The translations under genes were made by a program, and so were the position numbers. Of a stretch of 64,000 bases of DNA, positions 47,550 through 56,737 are shown piece after piece; position 1 is the stretch's first letter, and every line of letters starts with the position of its first letter. This DNA is from Terriglobia bacterium. Lineage in GTDB: Bacteria; Acidobacteriota; Terriglobia; Terriglobales; Acidobacteriaceae. The notes below the pieces were generated by a model, which saw only the letters and a list, made by a program, of their open reading frames with translations, was not told the DNA's origin and did not search any database. The DNA lies in assembly GCA_020072815.1 (NCBI GenBank), contig JAIQGE010000011.1, positions 1-64,000 on the forward strand, given 5' to 3'.

Positions 47550-48107
47550 ATGACCCACCAGCAACTGGTTTGCCTGGCTGAACGGTGGCTGCGCCGCCGC
47601 TATCGCTGCGGCATTGTGCTTTCTGAGCAGTGCTGCGCCAGCGGAGAGACGCCCGACGTGATCGGCTGGAAGAGCAAATGCCGTTCGGTTTTAGTGGAGT
47701 GCAAAATCACCCGCGCCGATTTTCTCGCCGACCGCGAGAAGCCTTTTCGCCGCGACCCCACGCAAGGCATGGGCGCTGAACGGTTGTACTGCGCGCCGCA
47801 GGGCCTCATCGCGAAAGCCGAACTGCCCAAAGGCTGGGGACTGCTGGAGTGCAAGGGCCGCGAAGTCACGCTGGCCGTCAGGCCCAGCCGCGTCAGCCAG
47901 CGCGCCGACGCCGGCATGATGTGGGAGATGAATCTTCTGCTGGCCAGCCTGCGCCGCGTGGAAGTCCGCATTGAACCCCAGACCATCACTGACTTTCTCA
48001 AATGGAAAAACCGTCTGGCGGAATACAACGGCGGACGTCTGCCGGAAGGCGTTGTGTCCGCGGACGCCGAGCCCAACGTGCATCTGGAGCAGCCGGCAAT
48101 CGCCTAA
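47550..48107 (+). CDS. PD-(D/E)XK nuclease-fold protein
   Basis: A 185-residue protein. The segment PDVIGWKSKCRSVLVECK places an Asp 15 residues before ExK, the catalytic spacing of the restriction-endonuclease-like fold, and a conserved basic helix (ITRADFLADREKPFR) follows. Genes of this look occur alone in many genomes and in phages; none is assigned a substrate. There is no neighbouring methylase or helicase. Confidence 0.6.
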   Translation: MTHQQLVCLAERWLRRRYRCGIVLSEQCCASGETPDVIGWKSKCRSVLVECKITRADFLADREKPFRRDPTQGMGAERLYCAPQGLIAKAELPKGWGLLECKGREVTLAVRPSRVSQRADAGMMWEMNLLLASLRRVEVRIEPQTITDFLKWKNRLAEYNGGRLPEGVVSADAEPNVHLEQPAIA

Positions 48108-48305
48108 GAACAATTCCGTCAGATGGCATGCATTGCGCTGCGACAGAGCTTCTTCGCAGCACAGTTGCCCGCAGGCTCCAGGTTGGAGTAGGCTTGTGGG
48201 CCGTCAGTTGGGCAAACTCTCAAGGAAGGCCGCGGAGCCGGACCGCTGGGCTGATCGTCGCCAGCCGTTGCCGCTCCGGCATCCGGCATCCCTCAGGAGG
48301 ACGTA

Positions 48306-48869
48306 ATGGTCGCACTCTCAGCGCTGTGGATCCCCATTTTGCTGTCCGCCGTCATCGTGTTTGTTGCCAGCTCCGTCATCCATATGGCGTTCTCGTTCTG
48401 GCACGCCGGCGACTACCCGGCTCTGCCCAACGAAGAAAAAGCCATGGACGCGCTGCGTCCGCTGGCCATCCCTCCGGGCGACTACATGATGCCCCGGTGC
48501 AAGACTACGCAGGAGATGAAAACCCCGGCGTTTGCCGAAAAGCTGAAGAAAGGCCCGGTGATGGTGCTCACCGTGCTCCCCAACGGCGAGTGGGCCATGG
48601 GGCAGATGCTGGTCATGTGGTTTATCTACTCGGTGGTAGTCAGCTTCTTCGCCGCGTACATCACCGGACACGCGCTGCATGCCGGCTCGCACTATCTGGA
48701 AGTGTTCCGCTTCGTCGGGGCGACGGCGTTCATGGGATATTCGCTGGCGCTGTGGCAGATGTCCATCTGGTACCGCCGCTCATGGACCACCACCATCAAG
48801 GCGACCATTGACGGCCTGGTCTACGCGTGCCTGACGGCGGGAACGTTCGGCTGGTTGTGGCCGAAATAG
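48306..48869 (+). CDS. Four-helix membrane protein
   Basis: 187 residues. The first helix ([21 protein letters not shown]) is followed by a conserved-looking soluble loop (about 30-95) with PPGDYMMP and then three helices. GGAGGA lies six bases before the ATG. Family not recognised. Confidence 0.65.
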   Translation: MVALSALWIPILLSAVIVFVASSVIHMAFSFWHAGDYPALPNEEKAMDALRPLAIPPGDYMMPRCKTTQEMKTPAFAEKLKKGPVMVLTVLPNGEWAMGQMLVMWFIYSVVVSFFAAYITGHALHAGSHYLEVFRFVGATAFMGYSLALWQMSIWYRRSWTTTIKATIDGLVYACLTAGTFGWLWPK

Positions 48870-49161
48870 AAGCAGACGGACTCACCGCAGAGGACGCAAA
48901 GGGAAATTGGGGAGAGCTGCGGCCGCGGACGAACCATGGAGCGCAGGCGCCCCCGCCTGCGGCCCGCTCCCCCTATTTGCGGTAATCCCAAGAACACGAG
49001 AGAAACAGGCTGTCTGCAGCCGCCCGATGTTCCCAAGAACCAGCGTCCTCAGAGGAAAGCATTCCCGAGGAAGAGCTATCGGAAGAAGACGAGCAAGCTC
49101 CGACCAACGCCACAGCCGAGGGCGGCTGCGCTCCATAGTGCCATTAATATTGATGATGTTT
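48870..49161. other. Intergenic stretch with GC hairpins
   Basis: No supported gene. It contains CTCACCGCAGAGGACGCAAA, a repeat-like phrase, then the hairpin GCAGGCGCCCCCGCCTGC near 48943-48960. Confidence 0.45.
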
Positions 49162-49896
49162 CTAAAGAAGCTCGAATCTGTTGGTTTTGTCTTTAGCACT
49201 CTTGTTCGTCCGCCGGAAAAAATAGTAGTCGGCCGTGTAGGGCACGAGCGTTTGTTTACCCACATCGGCGGCAGCGGAGCAGCCGGTAGCGGGAGCGGAT
49301 CCTCCGTTGGTATTTAAGCGTTGGATGAAAGTGGTGTTGGTCAGGACATTGCCGCCAGCGGGCCCCTTTTCCGACCCGATTGATTGCAGCAATAGACAGC
49401 CTATCGCACCCGCATTCGGGCAACTCGGGTCGGAGCCGGCAGGGACCGAGCGGAGCATTTGTCCCCACACCTTGCTGCTATCCAGGGAACTCTGCCAGGT
49501 CGCACTGCCGAAGGGCAGGGGCTTGGGAGCGAACTGGTTGGGCCTTGCATCGGGACTGAGATAGTGGGTGATGATCTGGGTATCGTGTACCGGAGCAGCA
49601 GCAAAAAGAGTGGCTTCGGGGCGACTGCCGGTGACGGTCCAGGAAGCGCCGGTCCCTGTGGGCAGGCAAACATAGCCCTGTGTGCCCACGGCATGGCCCA
49701 CCAGGAAGACAGAGTTTCCGGCCGGGGGCGCAATCACCGCAGGAGGGGTGGTTGACGCGTCTTTCCGTGCCTCCGCCAGGATCACCAGGCTGAATGCCCA
49801 AGCGAGAATCACAAGCGTGGCCGACAGCAGAACCCAGATTTGCCCGGGCGTTCCGGGATGCTGATCAAGTTTGTAGCTCATTGACTTGTTCTCCAT
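49162..49896 (-). CDS. DUF3455-domain protein with N-terminal membrane anchor
   Basis: A 244-residue exported protein. One hydrophobic segment (about 20-40) acts as signal or anchor. The rest is the DUF3455 fold: ASWTVTGSRPEATLF, HYLSPDA, ATWQSSLDSSKVWGQ, and the end block TADYYFF. Its role is unknown. It begins a minus-strand group of three secreted protein genes (to 52477). Confidence 0.75.
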   Translation of the reverse strand: MENKSMSYKLDQHPGTPGQIWVLLSATLVILAWAFSLVILAEARKDASTTPPAVIAPPAGNSVFLVGHAVGTQGYVCLPTGTGASWTVTGSRPEATLFAAAPVHDTQIITHYLSPDARPNQFAPKPLPFGSATWQSSLDSSKVWGQMLRSVPAGSDPSCPNAGAIGCLLLQSIGSEKGPAGGNVLTNTTFIQRLNTNGGSAPATGCSAAADVGKQTLVPYTADYYFFRRTNKSAKDKTNRFELL

Positions 49897-50014
49897 TGCG
49901 AGGCAAGCAATTGCGTGCCCGCCTCGCCGATCAATCGTGTAGCGGTTAGAGTTGTTACAGAACTCGGACCGAAATCACCTGAAGGTGAGCCGGCCGACGA
50001 TTGGTTGTGGCCAC

Positions 50015-51790
50015 CTAGTACGTAGCCACCATCGCCAAGGCGCCAACATCCGTGGGAGACGGGGACCCACGGACCTCGCTCAGGGCCCCGGTGAGCTGAT
50101 CGATAGTGAACACCCTCACTCCTTGCGTGCCGTCAAGTCCGACGTAAGCAAACTGCGCTCCCGGCTCCACCATTACCGAAACCGGAGAAATTGAAGCGGG
50201 AAATGGACTGCCTTGGAGTTCGATCAAAGCTCCAATGTCCTCGTCTATCGAAAATCCCGTGACGCTGTTGCCACCGGCGCTGTTGGCGCCATTGGTTACA
50301 TAAAGGAACCGGCCCGACGCATCTACAGCAGCGGAAGTTGGATTCTCACCGGCGGTAAATGGCGCGACTCCGATCTGCGTCAGGGCGCCATTCACCGGGT
50401 CAATGCTGTATCCAAAAACCGAGGTTGACGGACCCAGGGAAGAGCTTGAAATCACCGCATACAAGAAGCGGCCTGACGGGTCGACTGCCAGCGCCTTGGG
50501 AATGAATCCGGTGCTGGCGGGATCGCCCGGAACCGCTGAGAGTGTGCCATCCGCCGCAATCGAAAAAGCTGGAATGCTCGCAGCCGCGCCTACGTGAAGC
50601 GCTTGATAGAAGAATCTTCCGTCCGGTGAAGTGTTTGCCGATAAGAGGTTCGTGTTGGCCAAATTTGCCGGAGGCAGCGCGGTGAGTGATCCATTGGCGC
50701 CAATGCTGAACGTGGTGATCTCTCTTGCATTCGCATCGGTCATGAAGAGAAAGTCAGCGGTTGGGTGGGCGACGACGGAAACCGGGCTCGAAGTGACCGA
50801 TGTGGAAAAAGGCCCATCTGGCAGCGGGGTCAGCTCTCCCGCCGCCCCAATCTGGAACCCCCAGACCACACCTAGAACGGAGTCGGCGGCGTAAAGGAAT
50901 TTCTGGTCTCGGGTGACGGCCAGCGAAAGGATCGTGCCGACTGCGGTGAATTTGGAACCGGTTGCCGGAGTGAGCCTCCCGCTTGTGGAATCGATTGAAA
51001 AGCCCTCAATGCCAGAGAGTCCTGCCGTGTACAGGAATTTAGGGACGCGGCGCACAACACTAACGGTGGCCTCGCCGGAAACGCCGTTCAACTTGACTAC
51101 GATCCTCACGTCGCCGGGTCCGCGTGTGTACCCCTGGCCGATGCGTTGCGGAGTCGTGTTGACTTGAAGCACGGCCGGATCAGTGGTGCTCCAGGCGACC
51201 AATGGCGTGAGAATGTGCGTTGTGCCATCCGCAAAAGTTCCGATTGCACCGAACTGCTGGTTCGTGCCGAGCTCCAGAATCCCGCCGGAAGGCACCACGG
51301 CAATCGACTGCAGGGGCGTTGCTGTCACATGCACCAGGAAAGACGCGGTGACTGTTTCTCCCGCCATACCGAAGGTTGCTGAAATAGTGACGTCGCCTGC
51401 CCCAACCGCACTCTCCAGGCCGCTCAATTGAGTAATCGTCGCAACCGAATTCGCATTCGAAGCCCATACGGAAAGTCCAGTAACGTCGCGGGTAGTTGCG
51501 TCATTAAAGGTGGCGGTGGCTTTGAATTGTTGAGTCGCGCCAACTGATTGAAGGGAGACCGCGGGCGCAATTTCCAGCGCGGTTGGAAAATGTGTATTTG
51601 CAGGAGGCGTTGTTACTGCTTGCTTCCCGGCGCCGCCGCAAGCGGCAAGCGATAGAACAAGACACGCGAAAGTGGCGCACAAAATAGATTTCCGCAGCAT
51701 TCCTGGGCGCGGAAGGCTTGCTGTAGGTGCAAGATAGGCCAAACTGGCTGGCACAGGACGGGTGATCCGTGAGAGATATTTTCGTTGCAT
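50015..51790 (-). CDS. Lipoprotein with Big2 (Ig-like) domains and a beta-propeller
   Basis: A 591-residue predicted lipoprotein. A lipobox (LSLAACGG) ends the signal sequence; two Big2-type Ig domains follow (LQSVGATQQFKATATF and LELGTNQQFGAIGTF), then about 330 residues of a lactonase-like seven-blade propeller (FLYTAGLSGIEGFSIDSTSG, FLYAADS, FLYVTNGAN). The start at 51790 has AGGAAG upstream, but this places the lipobox near residue 50; a start at 51700 would give a normal lipoprotein signal yet lacks a ribosome binding site. Probably exposed at the cell surface and binding sugars or cell wall. Confidence 0.8.
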   Translation of the reverse strand: MQRKYLSRITRPVPASLAYLAPTASLPRPGMLRKSILCATFACLVLSLAACGGAGKQAVTTPPANTHFPTALEIAPAVSLQSVGATQQFKATATFNDATTRDVTGLSVWASNANSVATITQLSGLESAVGAGDVTISATFGMAGETVTASFLVHVTATPLQSIAVVPSGGILELGTNQQFGAIGTFADGTTHILTPLVAWSTTDPAVLQVNTTPQRIGQGYTRGPGDVRIVVKLNGVSGEATVSVVRRVPKFLYTAGLSGIEGFSIDSTSGRLTPATGSKFTAVGTILSLAVTRDQKFLYAADSVLGVVWGFQIGAAGELTPLPDGPFSTSVTSSPVSVVAHPTADFLFMTDANAREITTFSIGANGSLTALPPANLANTNLLSANTSPDGRFFYQALHVGAAASIPAFSIAADGTLSAVPGDPASTGFIPKALAVDPSGRFLYAVISSSSLGPSTSVFGYSIDPVNGALTQIGVAPFTAGENPTSAAVDASGRFLYVTNGANSAGGNSVTGFSIDEDIGALIELQGSPFPASISPVSVMVEPGAQFAYVGLDGTQGVRVFTIDQLTGALSEVRGSPSPTDVGALAMVATY

Positions 51791-51901
51791 TTGAATTCTT
51801 CCTTTTCGATTTGCGGGACGGCTTGTTTGACCCACCCTAACGTCGAAAGACATGACGCTAGGATGGGCTCTTGGAATAACTGGCGAAACCAGGCATCCGG
51901 G

Positions 51902-52477
51902 TTAGTTGCTGTTTCCTTCTTGCACCTTGGGGATTCCGGCGGCGAACCACACTCCGCCTACATTGCGGATGAGCAATACCGGGTTGTCGCAGGGAGCCGT
52001 TGGGGCCGGAGTTAGGAAATCGTCAATGGTAAAGTCCCCGTCGGTTTGAAGGGCCACGCCGGTGAGGGTTGAGTTGTGGGCGGTGGCAGTGCCGGCCGGT
52101 CCGCAGAAAAGCGTGGCGTGGACGCTCTGCCCCGCGTTGGTCCCGATGCCATTGCCCGATGCCAGAAGCAGGCCGCGTCCGACAACCTTGATGTGCCCGT
52201 CAAAGCCGACTTCGGCTTCGAGGCCTGCGATCCTCCAGGGCGCGCCCGGCGGGACGCCCCGCACCACGTTGAGGTTGACTGTCCCGTTGGCGGCGACGCC
52301 GTTAACAGGTATGACGCCGATACCACCCTTGAACTTCAATGCTGAAGTGGTGTCAGTGTTGCTTTGCGCCGACACAATGCCGGTGACCGCAAATGCGATC
52401 AGTGCTACCAGCAATCCACGGACGATGCCCTGAGCGGCTCTGCCTCCCAGGAAGTTCTTACTGCAATTGTTGTTCAC
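51902..52477 (-). CDS. Secreted hypothetical protein
   Basis: A 191-residue exported protein (signal helix GLLVALIAFAVTGIVSA). The mature part is beta-rich with two conserved-looking cysteines (LFCGP, APCDNP). No family recognised. It is the promoter-proximal gene of the minus-strand group and is divergent from the winged-helix/TPR gene. Confidence 0.65.
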   Translation of the reverse strand: MNNNCSKNFLGGRAAQGIVRGLLVALIAFAVTGIVSAQSNTDTTSALKFKGGIGVIPVNGVAANGTVNLNVVRGVPPGAPWRIAGLEAEVGFDGHIKVVGRGLLLASGNGIGTNAGQSVHATLFCGPAGTATAHNSTLTGVALQTDGDFTIDDFLTPAPTAPCDNPVLLIRNVGGVWFAAGIPKVQEGNSN

Positions 52478-52678
52478 TTTCTTTCTCCTATTCTTTGAGC
52501 TTCAAGGCCTGCGGCCCCGCGGCGTCTCTTGCGGCGTGCCACCGCTTCCGCTAGAATCTCGCTGAAACGCCGCTAGACCGCCGGCCCCACATTCAACCTA
52601 GGCGATATCGCCCAAGATCGTCCTTAGCGGCTCATGAAGAATTTCTAGGTAAATTCCAAAGAAGTTCCAAAGGTAGTC

Positions 52679-55021
52679 ATGCCCCCGGAAACAAAGGCTT
52701 TCTACGAGTTCGGGACGTTCCGCTGCGACCCCCGGGAACACCTTCTCCTGTGCGGGGGCAAGCCGGTTTCGCTGTCGCCGAAGTCGTTTGAGATCCTGGT
52801 CGCCCTGATTCAGAGCAAGGGCCGCCTGCTGACGAAGGAAGAACTCATGCAGCAGGTGTGGCCGGACAGCTTTGTGGAAGAGGGCAACCTGACGGTCAAT
52901 ATCTCCGCACTGCGCCGGGTGCTGGGCGAAACCCCAGGCGGGCAGCAATACATCGAGACTGTACCCAAGCGGGGATATCGTTTCGTTGCGCCAGTCACCG
53001 AGAGCCTGGACGACGGCGAACCCGTCCCGCCGGTGCGGACTTCTGGTGTTCCGCCGGGAGAAGCGTTGCCCGGAGTTGCACCTGCGCCTGCATCGCCGTT
53101 TCTCTCTCGTCGTTGGCCACTGGCAGTGGCCGGACTGTTGGTCGCGATCCTGGTCTCTGCGGTCCTGATCTTCGGCCGTCCCCGTAAGTTGAATGACAAA
53201 GACGTGGTCGTGCTGGCCGATTTCTCCAACACCACGGGCGATCCGGTCTTCGATGACGCATTGCGACAGGGACTTTCCGCGCAACTGGAGCAGTCGCCGT
53301 TCTTGAACCTGCTGTCCGATGAGCGCATCGCGCAGACGCTGTCTCTCATGGCCCAACCCAAGGACTCCCGGTTGACCCACGAACGGGCCCGCGAAGTTTG
53401 CCAGCGCACAGCAAGCGTTGCAGTTCTGAATGGCGCGATTGCACAAGTTGGCACGCAGTACCTTCTGACCCTAAAGGCAATCAACTGCGCAAACGGCGAA
53501 TCGCTGGGGAGCGTGCAAGAGCAGGCCGTTGATAAGGACCATGTTCTTGACGCATTGGGAAAGGTGGCTTCGAAGATCCGCAAACAGTTGGGCGAATCGC
53601 TGGCTTCAGTGCAGAAGTATGACGCTCCAGCGGAAAATGTGACAACAGCATCACTTGAAGCCCTTAAGGCCTACAGCCTCGGCCGTCAGACCATGGTGGT
53701 TAAGAGCGATTATCCTGCCTCCATCCCGCTTTTCCAGAGGGCGATCAACCTGGACCCGAACTTTGCCATGGCCTACGCCAGGATGGCAACGAGCTATGCC
53801 AGCCTTAACGAGACCCCTCGAGCGATTGAGGCCATGCGAGCAGCCTATGCACTGCGAAAACGGGTCAGCGAGCGGGAAGAGTTCTACATCGCCGAACATT
53901 ACGAGATTTTCGTTACAGGAAATCTGGAAGCAGCACGCAGGGTTGATGAATTGTCGGCGCAGACCTATCCGCGCGACACCTCGTTCACGAATCTAGGCCT
54001 CATCTATAGTGAGCTCGGCGATTATGACAAAGCTCTTGTTGCGTTCGAAGATGCTCTGAAATTCAATGCTGAGACCGGGTACAGGTACGCAAATCTCATG
54101 GGCGGGTACCTGCAACTCAACCGCCTGGATGAAGCCAAGGCTGCGGCGCAGGAGGCTCAGCGCCGTCATCTTGATTATCCTGAGATTCACCTCAATCTCT
54201 ATTGGGTCGCTTTTCTTCAGCATGACCCTGCAACCATGGAGCAGGAGGCGTTGGGCATGATGGGAAAGCCGGGACACGAAGACCAGATGCTCAATTATGA
54301 AGCAGACACAGCCCTCTTTGGCGGACAGCTTGCCAAAGCGCGGATACTGACGCGGCGTGCCGTGGAGGCCGCCCAGAAGGTGGATGAAAAAGAGGCGCCC
54401 GCGCTCTACCAGGCGGATGCGGCGGTCCGCGAAGCCCTGGTGGGCAATGCGGATTTGGCGAAACAACAGGCACGGGCCGCGCTCGCGCTTTCCAATGACA
54501 GGGATACGGAGGCCTTATCGGCAATTGCGCTGGGGCTGGCGGGTGATTCCGCGCAGGCTTCCCGGCTGGCCGACGATCTGGCAAAACGCTTTCCGCAAGA
54601 CACGATTGTACAGTCCAATTATTTGCCGACGATCCATGCCGCAGAATTTCTTCGGGGCAACGATTATGGCAAGGCCATCGAGGTCCTGGTGGCGGCAGCG
54701 CCCCATGAACTTGGCGGCAATAATCAGAGCTTGAATTTTGTTCTCTACCCGGTCTACCTGCGAGGCAAGGCGTATCTGGCTGGAAAGCAAGGCACCGCCG
54801 CTGCTGTTGAGTTTCAGAAAATTCTCGATCATCCCGGCGTCGTCCGGAGTGAGCCCATCGGCGCACTGGCTCGCCTGGAACTTGGCCGGGCCTTCGCTTT
54901 GTCGGGTAACATGACCAAGGCAAGCGCTGCTTACCAGGAATTTCTCAGCCTCTGGAAAGATGCCGACTCGGACATCCCGGTCTTCAAGCAAGCCAAAGCG
55001 GAATACTCTAAGCTCCTGTGA
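52679..55021 (+). CDS. Winged-helix transcriptional regulator with membrane helix and TPR repeats
   Basis: A 780-residue CadC/ToxR-like one-component regulator. Residues 1-105 form an OmpR/PhoB-type winged helix (PKSFEILVALIQSKGRLLTK, VWPDSFVEEGNLTVNISALR, GYRFVAPV). One membrane helix follows (about 143-162), then a conserved FlgO-like or adenylate-type beta part (VLADFSNTTGDPVFDDALRQ) and TPR-like repeats to the end. This architecture is abundant in Acidobacteriota. Targets are unknown, but the secreted genes on either side are candidates. Confidence 0.88.
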   Translation: MPPETKAFYEFGTFRCDPREHLLLCGGKPVSLSPKSFEILVALIQSKGRLLTKEELMQQVWPDSFVEEGNLTVNISALRRVLGETPGGQQYIETVPKRGYRFVAPVTESLDDGEPVPPVRTSGVPPGEALPGVAPAPASPFLSRRWPLAVAGLLVAILVSAVLIFGRPRKLNDKDVVVLADFSNTTGDPVFDDALRQGLSAQLEQSPFLNLLSDERIAQTLSLMAQPKDSRLTHERAREVCQRTASVAVLNGAIAQVGTQYLLTLKAINCANGESLGSVQEQAVDKDHVLDALGKVASKIRKQLGESLASVQKYDAPAENVTTASLEALKAYSLGRQTMVVKSDYPASIPLFQRAINLDPNFAMAYARMATSYASLNETPRAIEAMRAAYALRKRVSEREEFYIAEHYEIFVTGNLEAARRVDELSAQTYPRDTSFTNLGLIYSELGDYDKALVAFEDALKFNAETGYRYANLMGGYLQLNRLDEAKAAAQEAQRRHLDYPEIHLNLYWVAFLQHDPATMEQEALGMMGKPGHEDQMLNYEADTALFGGQLAKARILTRRAVEAAQKVDEKEAPALYQADAAVREALVGNADLAKQQARAALALSNDRDTEALSAIALGLAGDSAQASRLADDLAKRFPQDTIVQSNYLPTIHAAEFLRGNDYGKAIEVLVAAAPHELGGNNQSLNFVLYPVYLRGKAYLAGKQGTAAAVEFQKILDHPGVVRSEPIGALARLELGRAFALSGNMTKASAAYQEFLSLWKDADSDIPVFKQAKAEYSKLL

Positions 55022-55221
55022 CCCGGCTAACAGCGAGCTTTGCCTGTCTTGATCCTGCCTGACACAACTGGCGAGGATTATCTGCTCCCCGCGGTGATCG
55101 GAAGGGCCAAAAGCAGATTGTCCAAGAAAACAAATCCTCGCGGCGTATACCCTCCCTGCCAGCGCGGCATCCCACATACGCACATAGACGCATTCCAGAC
55201 TGGATTCAGGAGCACCCCCCT

Positions 55222-55986
55222 ATGAAGATCACGAGAATATTGCCATTCGTAGCTTTGGCTTTGGTCATTGCCACGTCAACGTTCGCGGTCGCTGCCGACC
55301 GGCCCGCGGCCCTGAGAATCACGCAAGGCCCTTCGATAGAGAGCGTTGGCGACGACTGGGCGGTCATCGCCTGGACCACCAACACCGGCGGCAGCAGCGT
55401 GGTCCGCTATGGCACCGACCCGAGGAACCTGAACCAGACTGCACAGTCACCGTATTCTGACAACGACAAGACTGCGGCGCAAAACCATAGCGTGCGACTC
55501 AAAGGCCTCACGCCTGGCTCCACGTACTATTTCACGGCATTTTCCGGCCAAGGTGAAGGCACGGGGACACAGGCCAGCAGTCCGGTGGGCCAGTTCGCGA
55601 CCAGAGGCGGGCCCCAAAATGGACGAGGCGAGGGCAGAGGCGAGGGAAGAGGTGAGGGAAGACATGAAGGAAGAGGCGAGGCAGTAAGGATCACGGATGG
55701 GCCTCGAGTGGAAGGCACCGGCTCCACCTGGGCAGTGATCGCCTGGACCACGAATACCGGCGGCAGTTCCATTGTGCGCTTCGGTACTGCCCCGGACCGT
55801 CTGGGCGGGCTGGCGCAGTCGCCCTATGCGGACAACGACAGGACCAAGGAGCAGAACCACCGCGTCCGCGTCGCAAATCTAAGACCGCATACCAGGTACT
55901 TCTTCATCGTTGATTCCGGCCAGGGCGAAGGGACAGGAACTGAGACGAGGAGCGCAGTCGGCGAGTTCAGGACCAGAGGGCGCTGA
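55222..55986 (+). CDS. Secreted protein with two fibronectin type III-like repeats
   Basis: A 254-residue exported protein (signal peptide ending TFAVAA). Two near-identical units, about residues 30-125 and 155-254, share WAVIAWTTNTGGSS and SGQGEGTGT, the strand pattern of purple-acid-phosphatase N-terminal/FN3 domains. The linker (about 133-152) is a perfect run of Gly-Arg-Gly-Glu repeats encoded by 12-base repeats at 55620-55680. No enzymatic domain follows, so it is likely a binding module. Confidence 0.8.
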   Translation: MKITRILPFVALALVIATSTFAVAADRPAALRITQGPSIESVGDDWAVIAWTTNTGGSSVVRYGTDPRNLNQTAQSPYSDNDKTAAQNHSVRLKGLTPGSTYYFTAFSGQGEGTGTQASSPVGQFATRGGPQNGRGEGRGEGRGEGRHEGRGEAVRITDGPRVEGTGSTWAVIAWTTNTGGSSIVRFGTAPDRLGGLAQSPYADNDRTKEQNHRVRVANLRPHTRYFFIVDSGQGEGTGTETRSAVGEFRTRGR

Positions 55987-56535
55987 GCCGCGCGCAGGCG
56001 AAATCCTGAGCGAAGCGTCAGGCGCGGAGTGGAGGGATCCCCAGAAACTGGCGTGAACGCCGGTGGCGAGGCCGGCTCGCGCGCCGAGCCGCCTGCTTCA
56101 ATTGCAGAATACACTCCGCAAGCTGGAGGATGTTGAGCTGGGTGGAGCGGAGCAACAAGAAAAAAGGTTGGCGGAAGCGTGTGAGGGTCGAACTTGAGCC
56201 GGTATGCGGGCGTCTGAGCCCGCAGGCGAAATCCTGAGCGTAGCGAAGGCTCTGCTTTTGCATGTGATACCAGCGAAGCTAACTCTCGCCGGTTTTGAAG
56301 TTGAGGCGCTTTCGCGGCGTCTGAGCCGCGAGCCGAAATCCTGAGCGAAGCGCCGTGAGGCGCGGCGTCGAAGGAACCCGAGGATATTGGCGGAAGCGTG
56401 TGAGAGTCGAACTCACCAGAGCCAGCAGAGCTAACTCTCGCCGGTTTTGAAGTTGAGGCGCTTTCGCGGCGTCTGAGCCGCGAGCCGAAATCCTGAGCGC
56501 AGCGCCCTGAGGCGCGGAGTCGAAGGAACCCGAGA
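55987..56535. repeat. REP-like units with tRNA-Sec 3'-half copies
   Basis: REP-like units with a CGAAATCCTGAGCG core begin at about 55999, 56227, 56334 and 56486, each followed by a GGCGCGG palindrome. From 56301, two exact 152-base units (56301-56452 and 56453-56604) each consist of about 87 bases of REP-like sequence and a 65-base copy of the 3' half of tRNA-Sec. An older, split copy lies at 56169-56195 and 56270-56300. No gene is seen here. Confidence 0.8.
56388..56452 (-). pseudogene. Detached 3' half of tRNA-Sec
   Basis: 65 bases identical, with one difference, to 56540-56604: from the CCA end through the T-arm and long variable arm to the anticodon loop. The 5' half is replaced by REP-like sequence, so it cannot make a tRNA. 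Confidence 0.85.
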
Positions 56536-56539
56536 ATGT

Positions 56540-56636
56540 TGGCGGAAGCGTGTGAGAGTCGAACTCACCAGAGCCAGCAAAGCTAACTCTCGCCGGTTTT
56601 GAAGACCGGAAGGGTCACCGGACCCCATGCGCTTCC
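56540..56636 (-). tRNA. selC: tRNA-Sec (anticodon TCA)
   Basis: 97 bases with encoded CCA. The order GGAAGCG (5' acceptor), D-arm GGGTCCGGTGACCC, anticodon stem-loop CCGGT-CTTCAAA-ACCGG with TCA, a 9-bp variable arm (AGAGTTAGC/GCTGGCTCT), T-arm GTGAG-TTCGACT-CTCAC and CGCTTCC-G-CCA matches bacterial selenocysteine tRNA, including the long variable arm. It implies that the organism decodes UGA as selenocysteine; selA, selB and selenoprotein genes are not in this window. Confidence 0.95.
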
Positions 56637-56737
56637 GCGTGGTTTCGCGTTTTTAAGTTTACACGACGGAAAAAGCAAGCAATTAGCAAATGGCAATTAG
56701 CAACTAGCCAGACGCGGTTTTGCCTAATTGCCAACTG

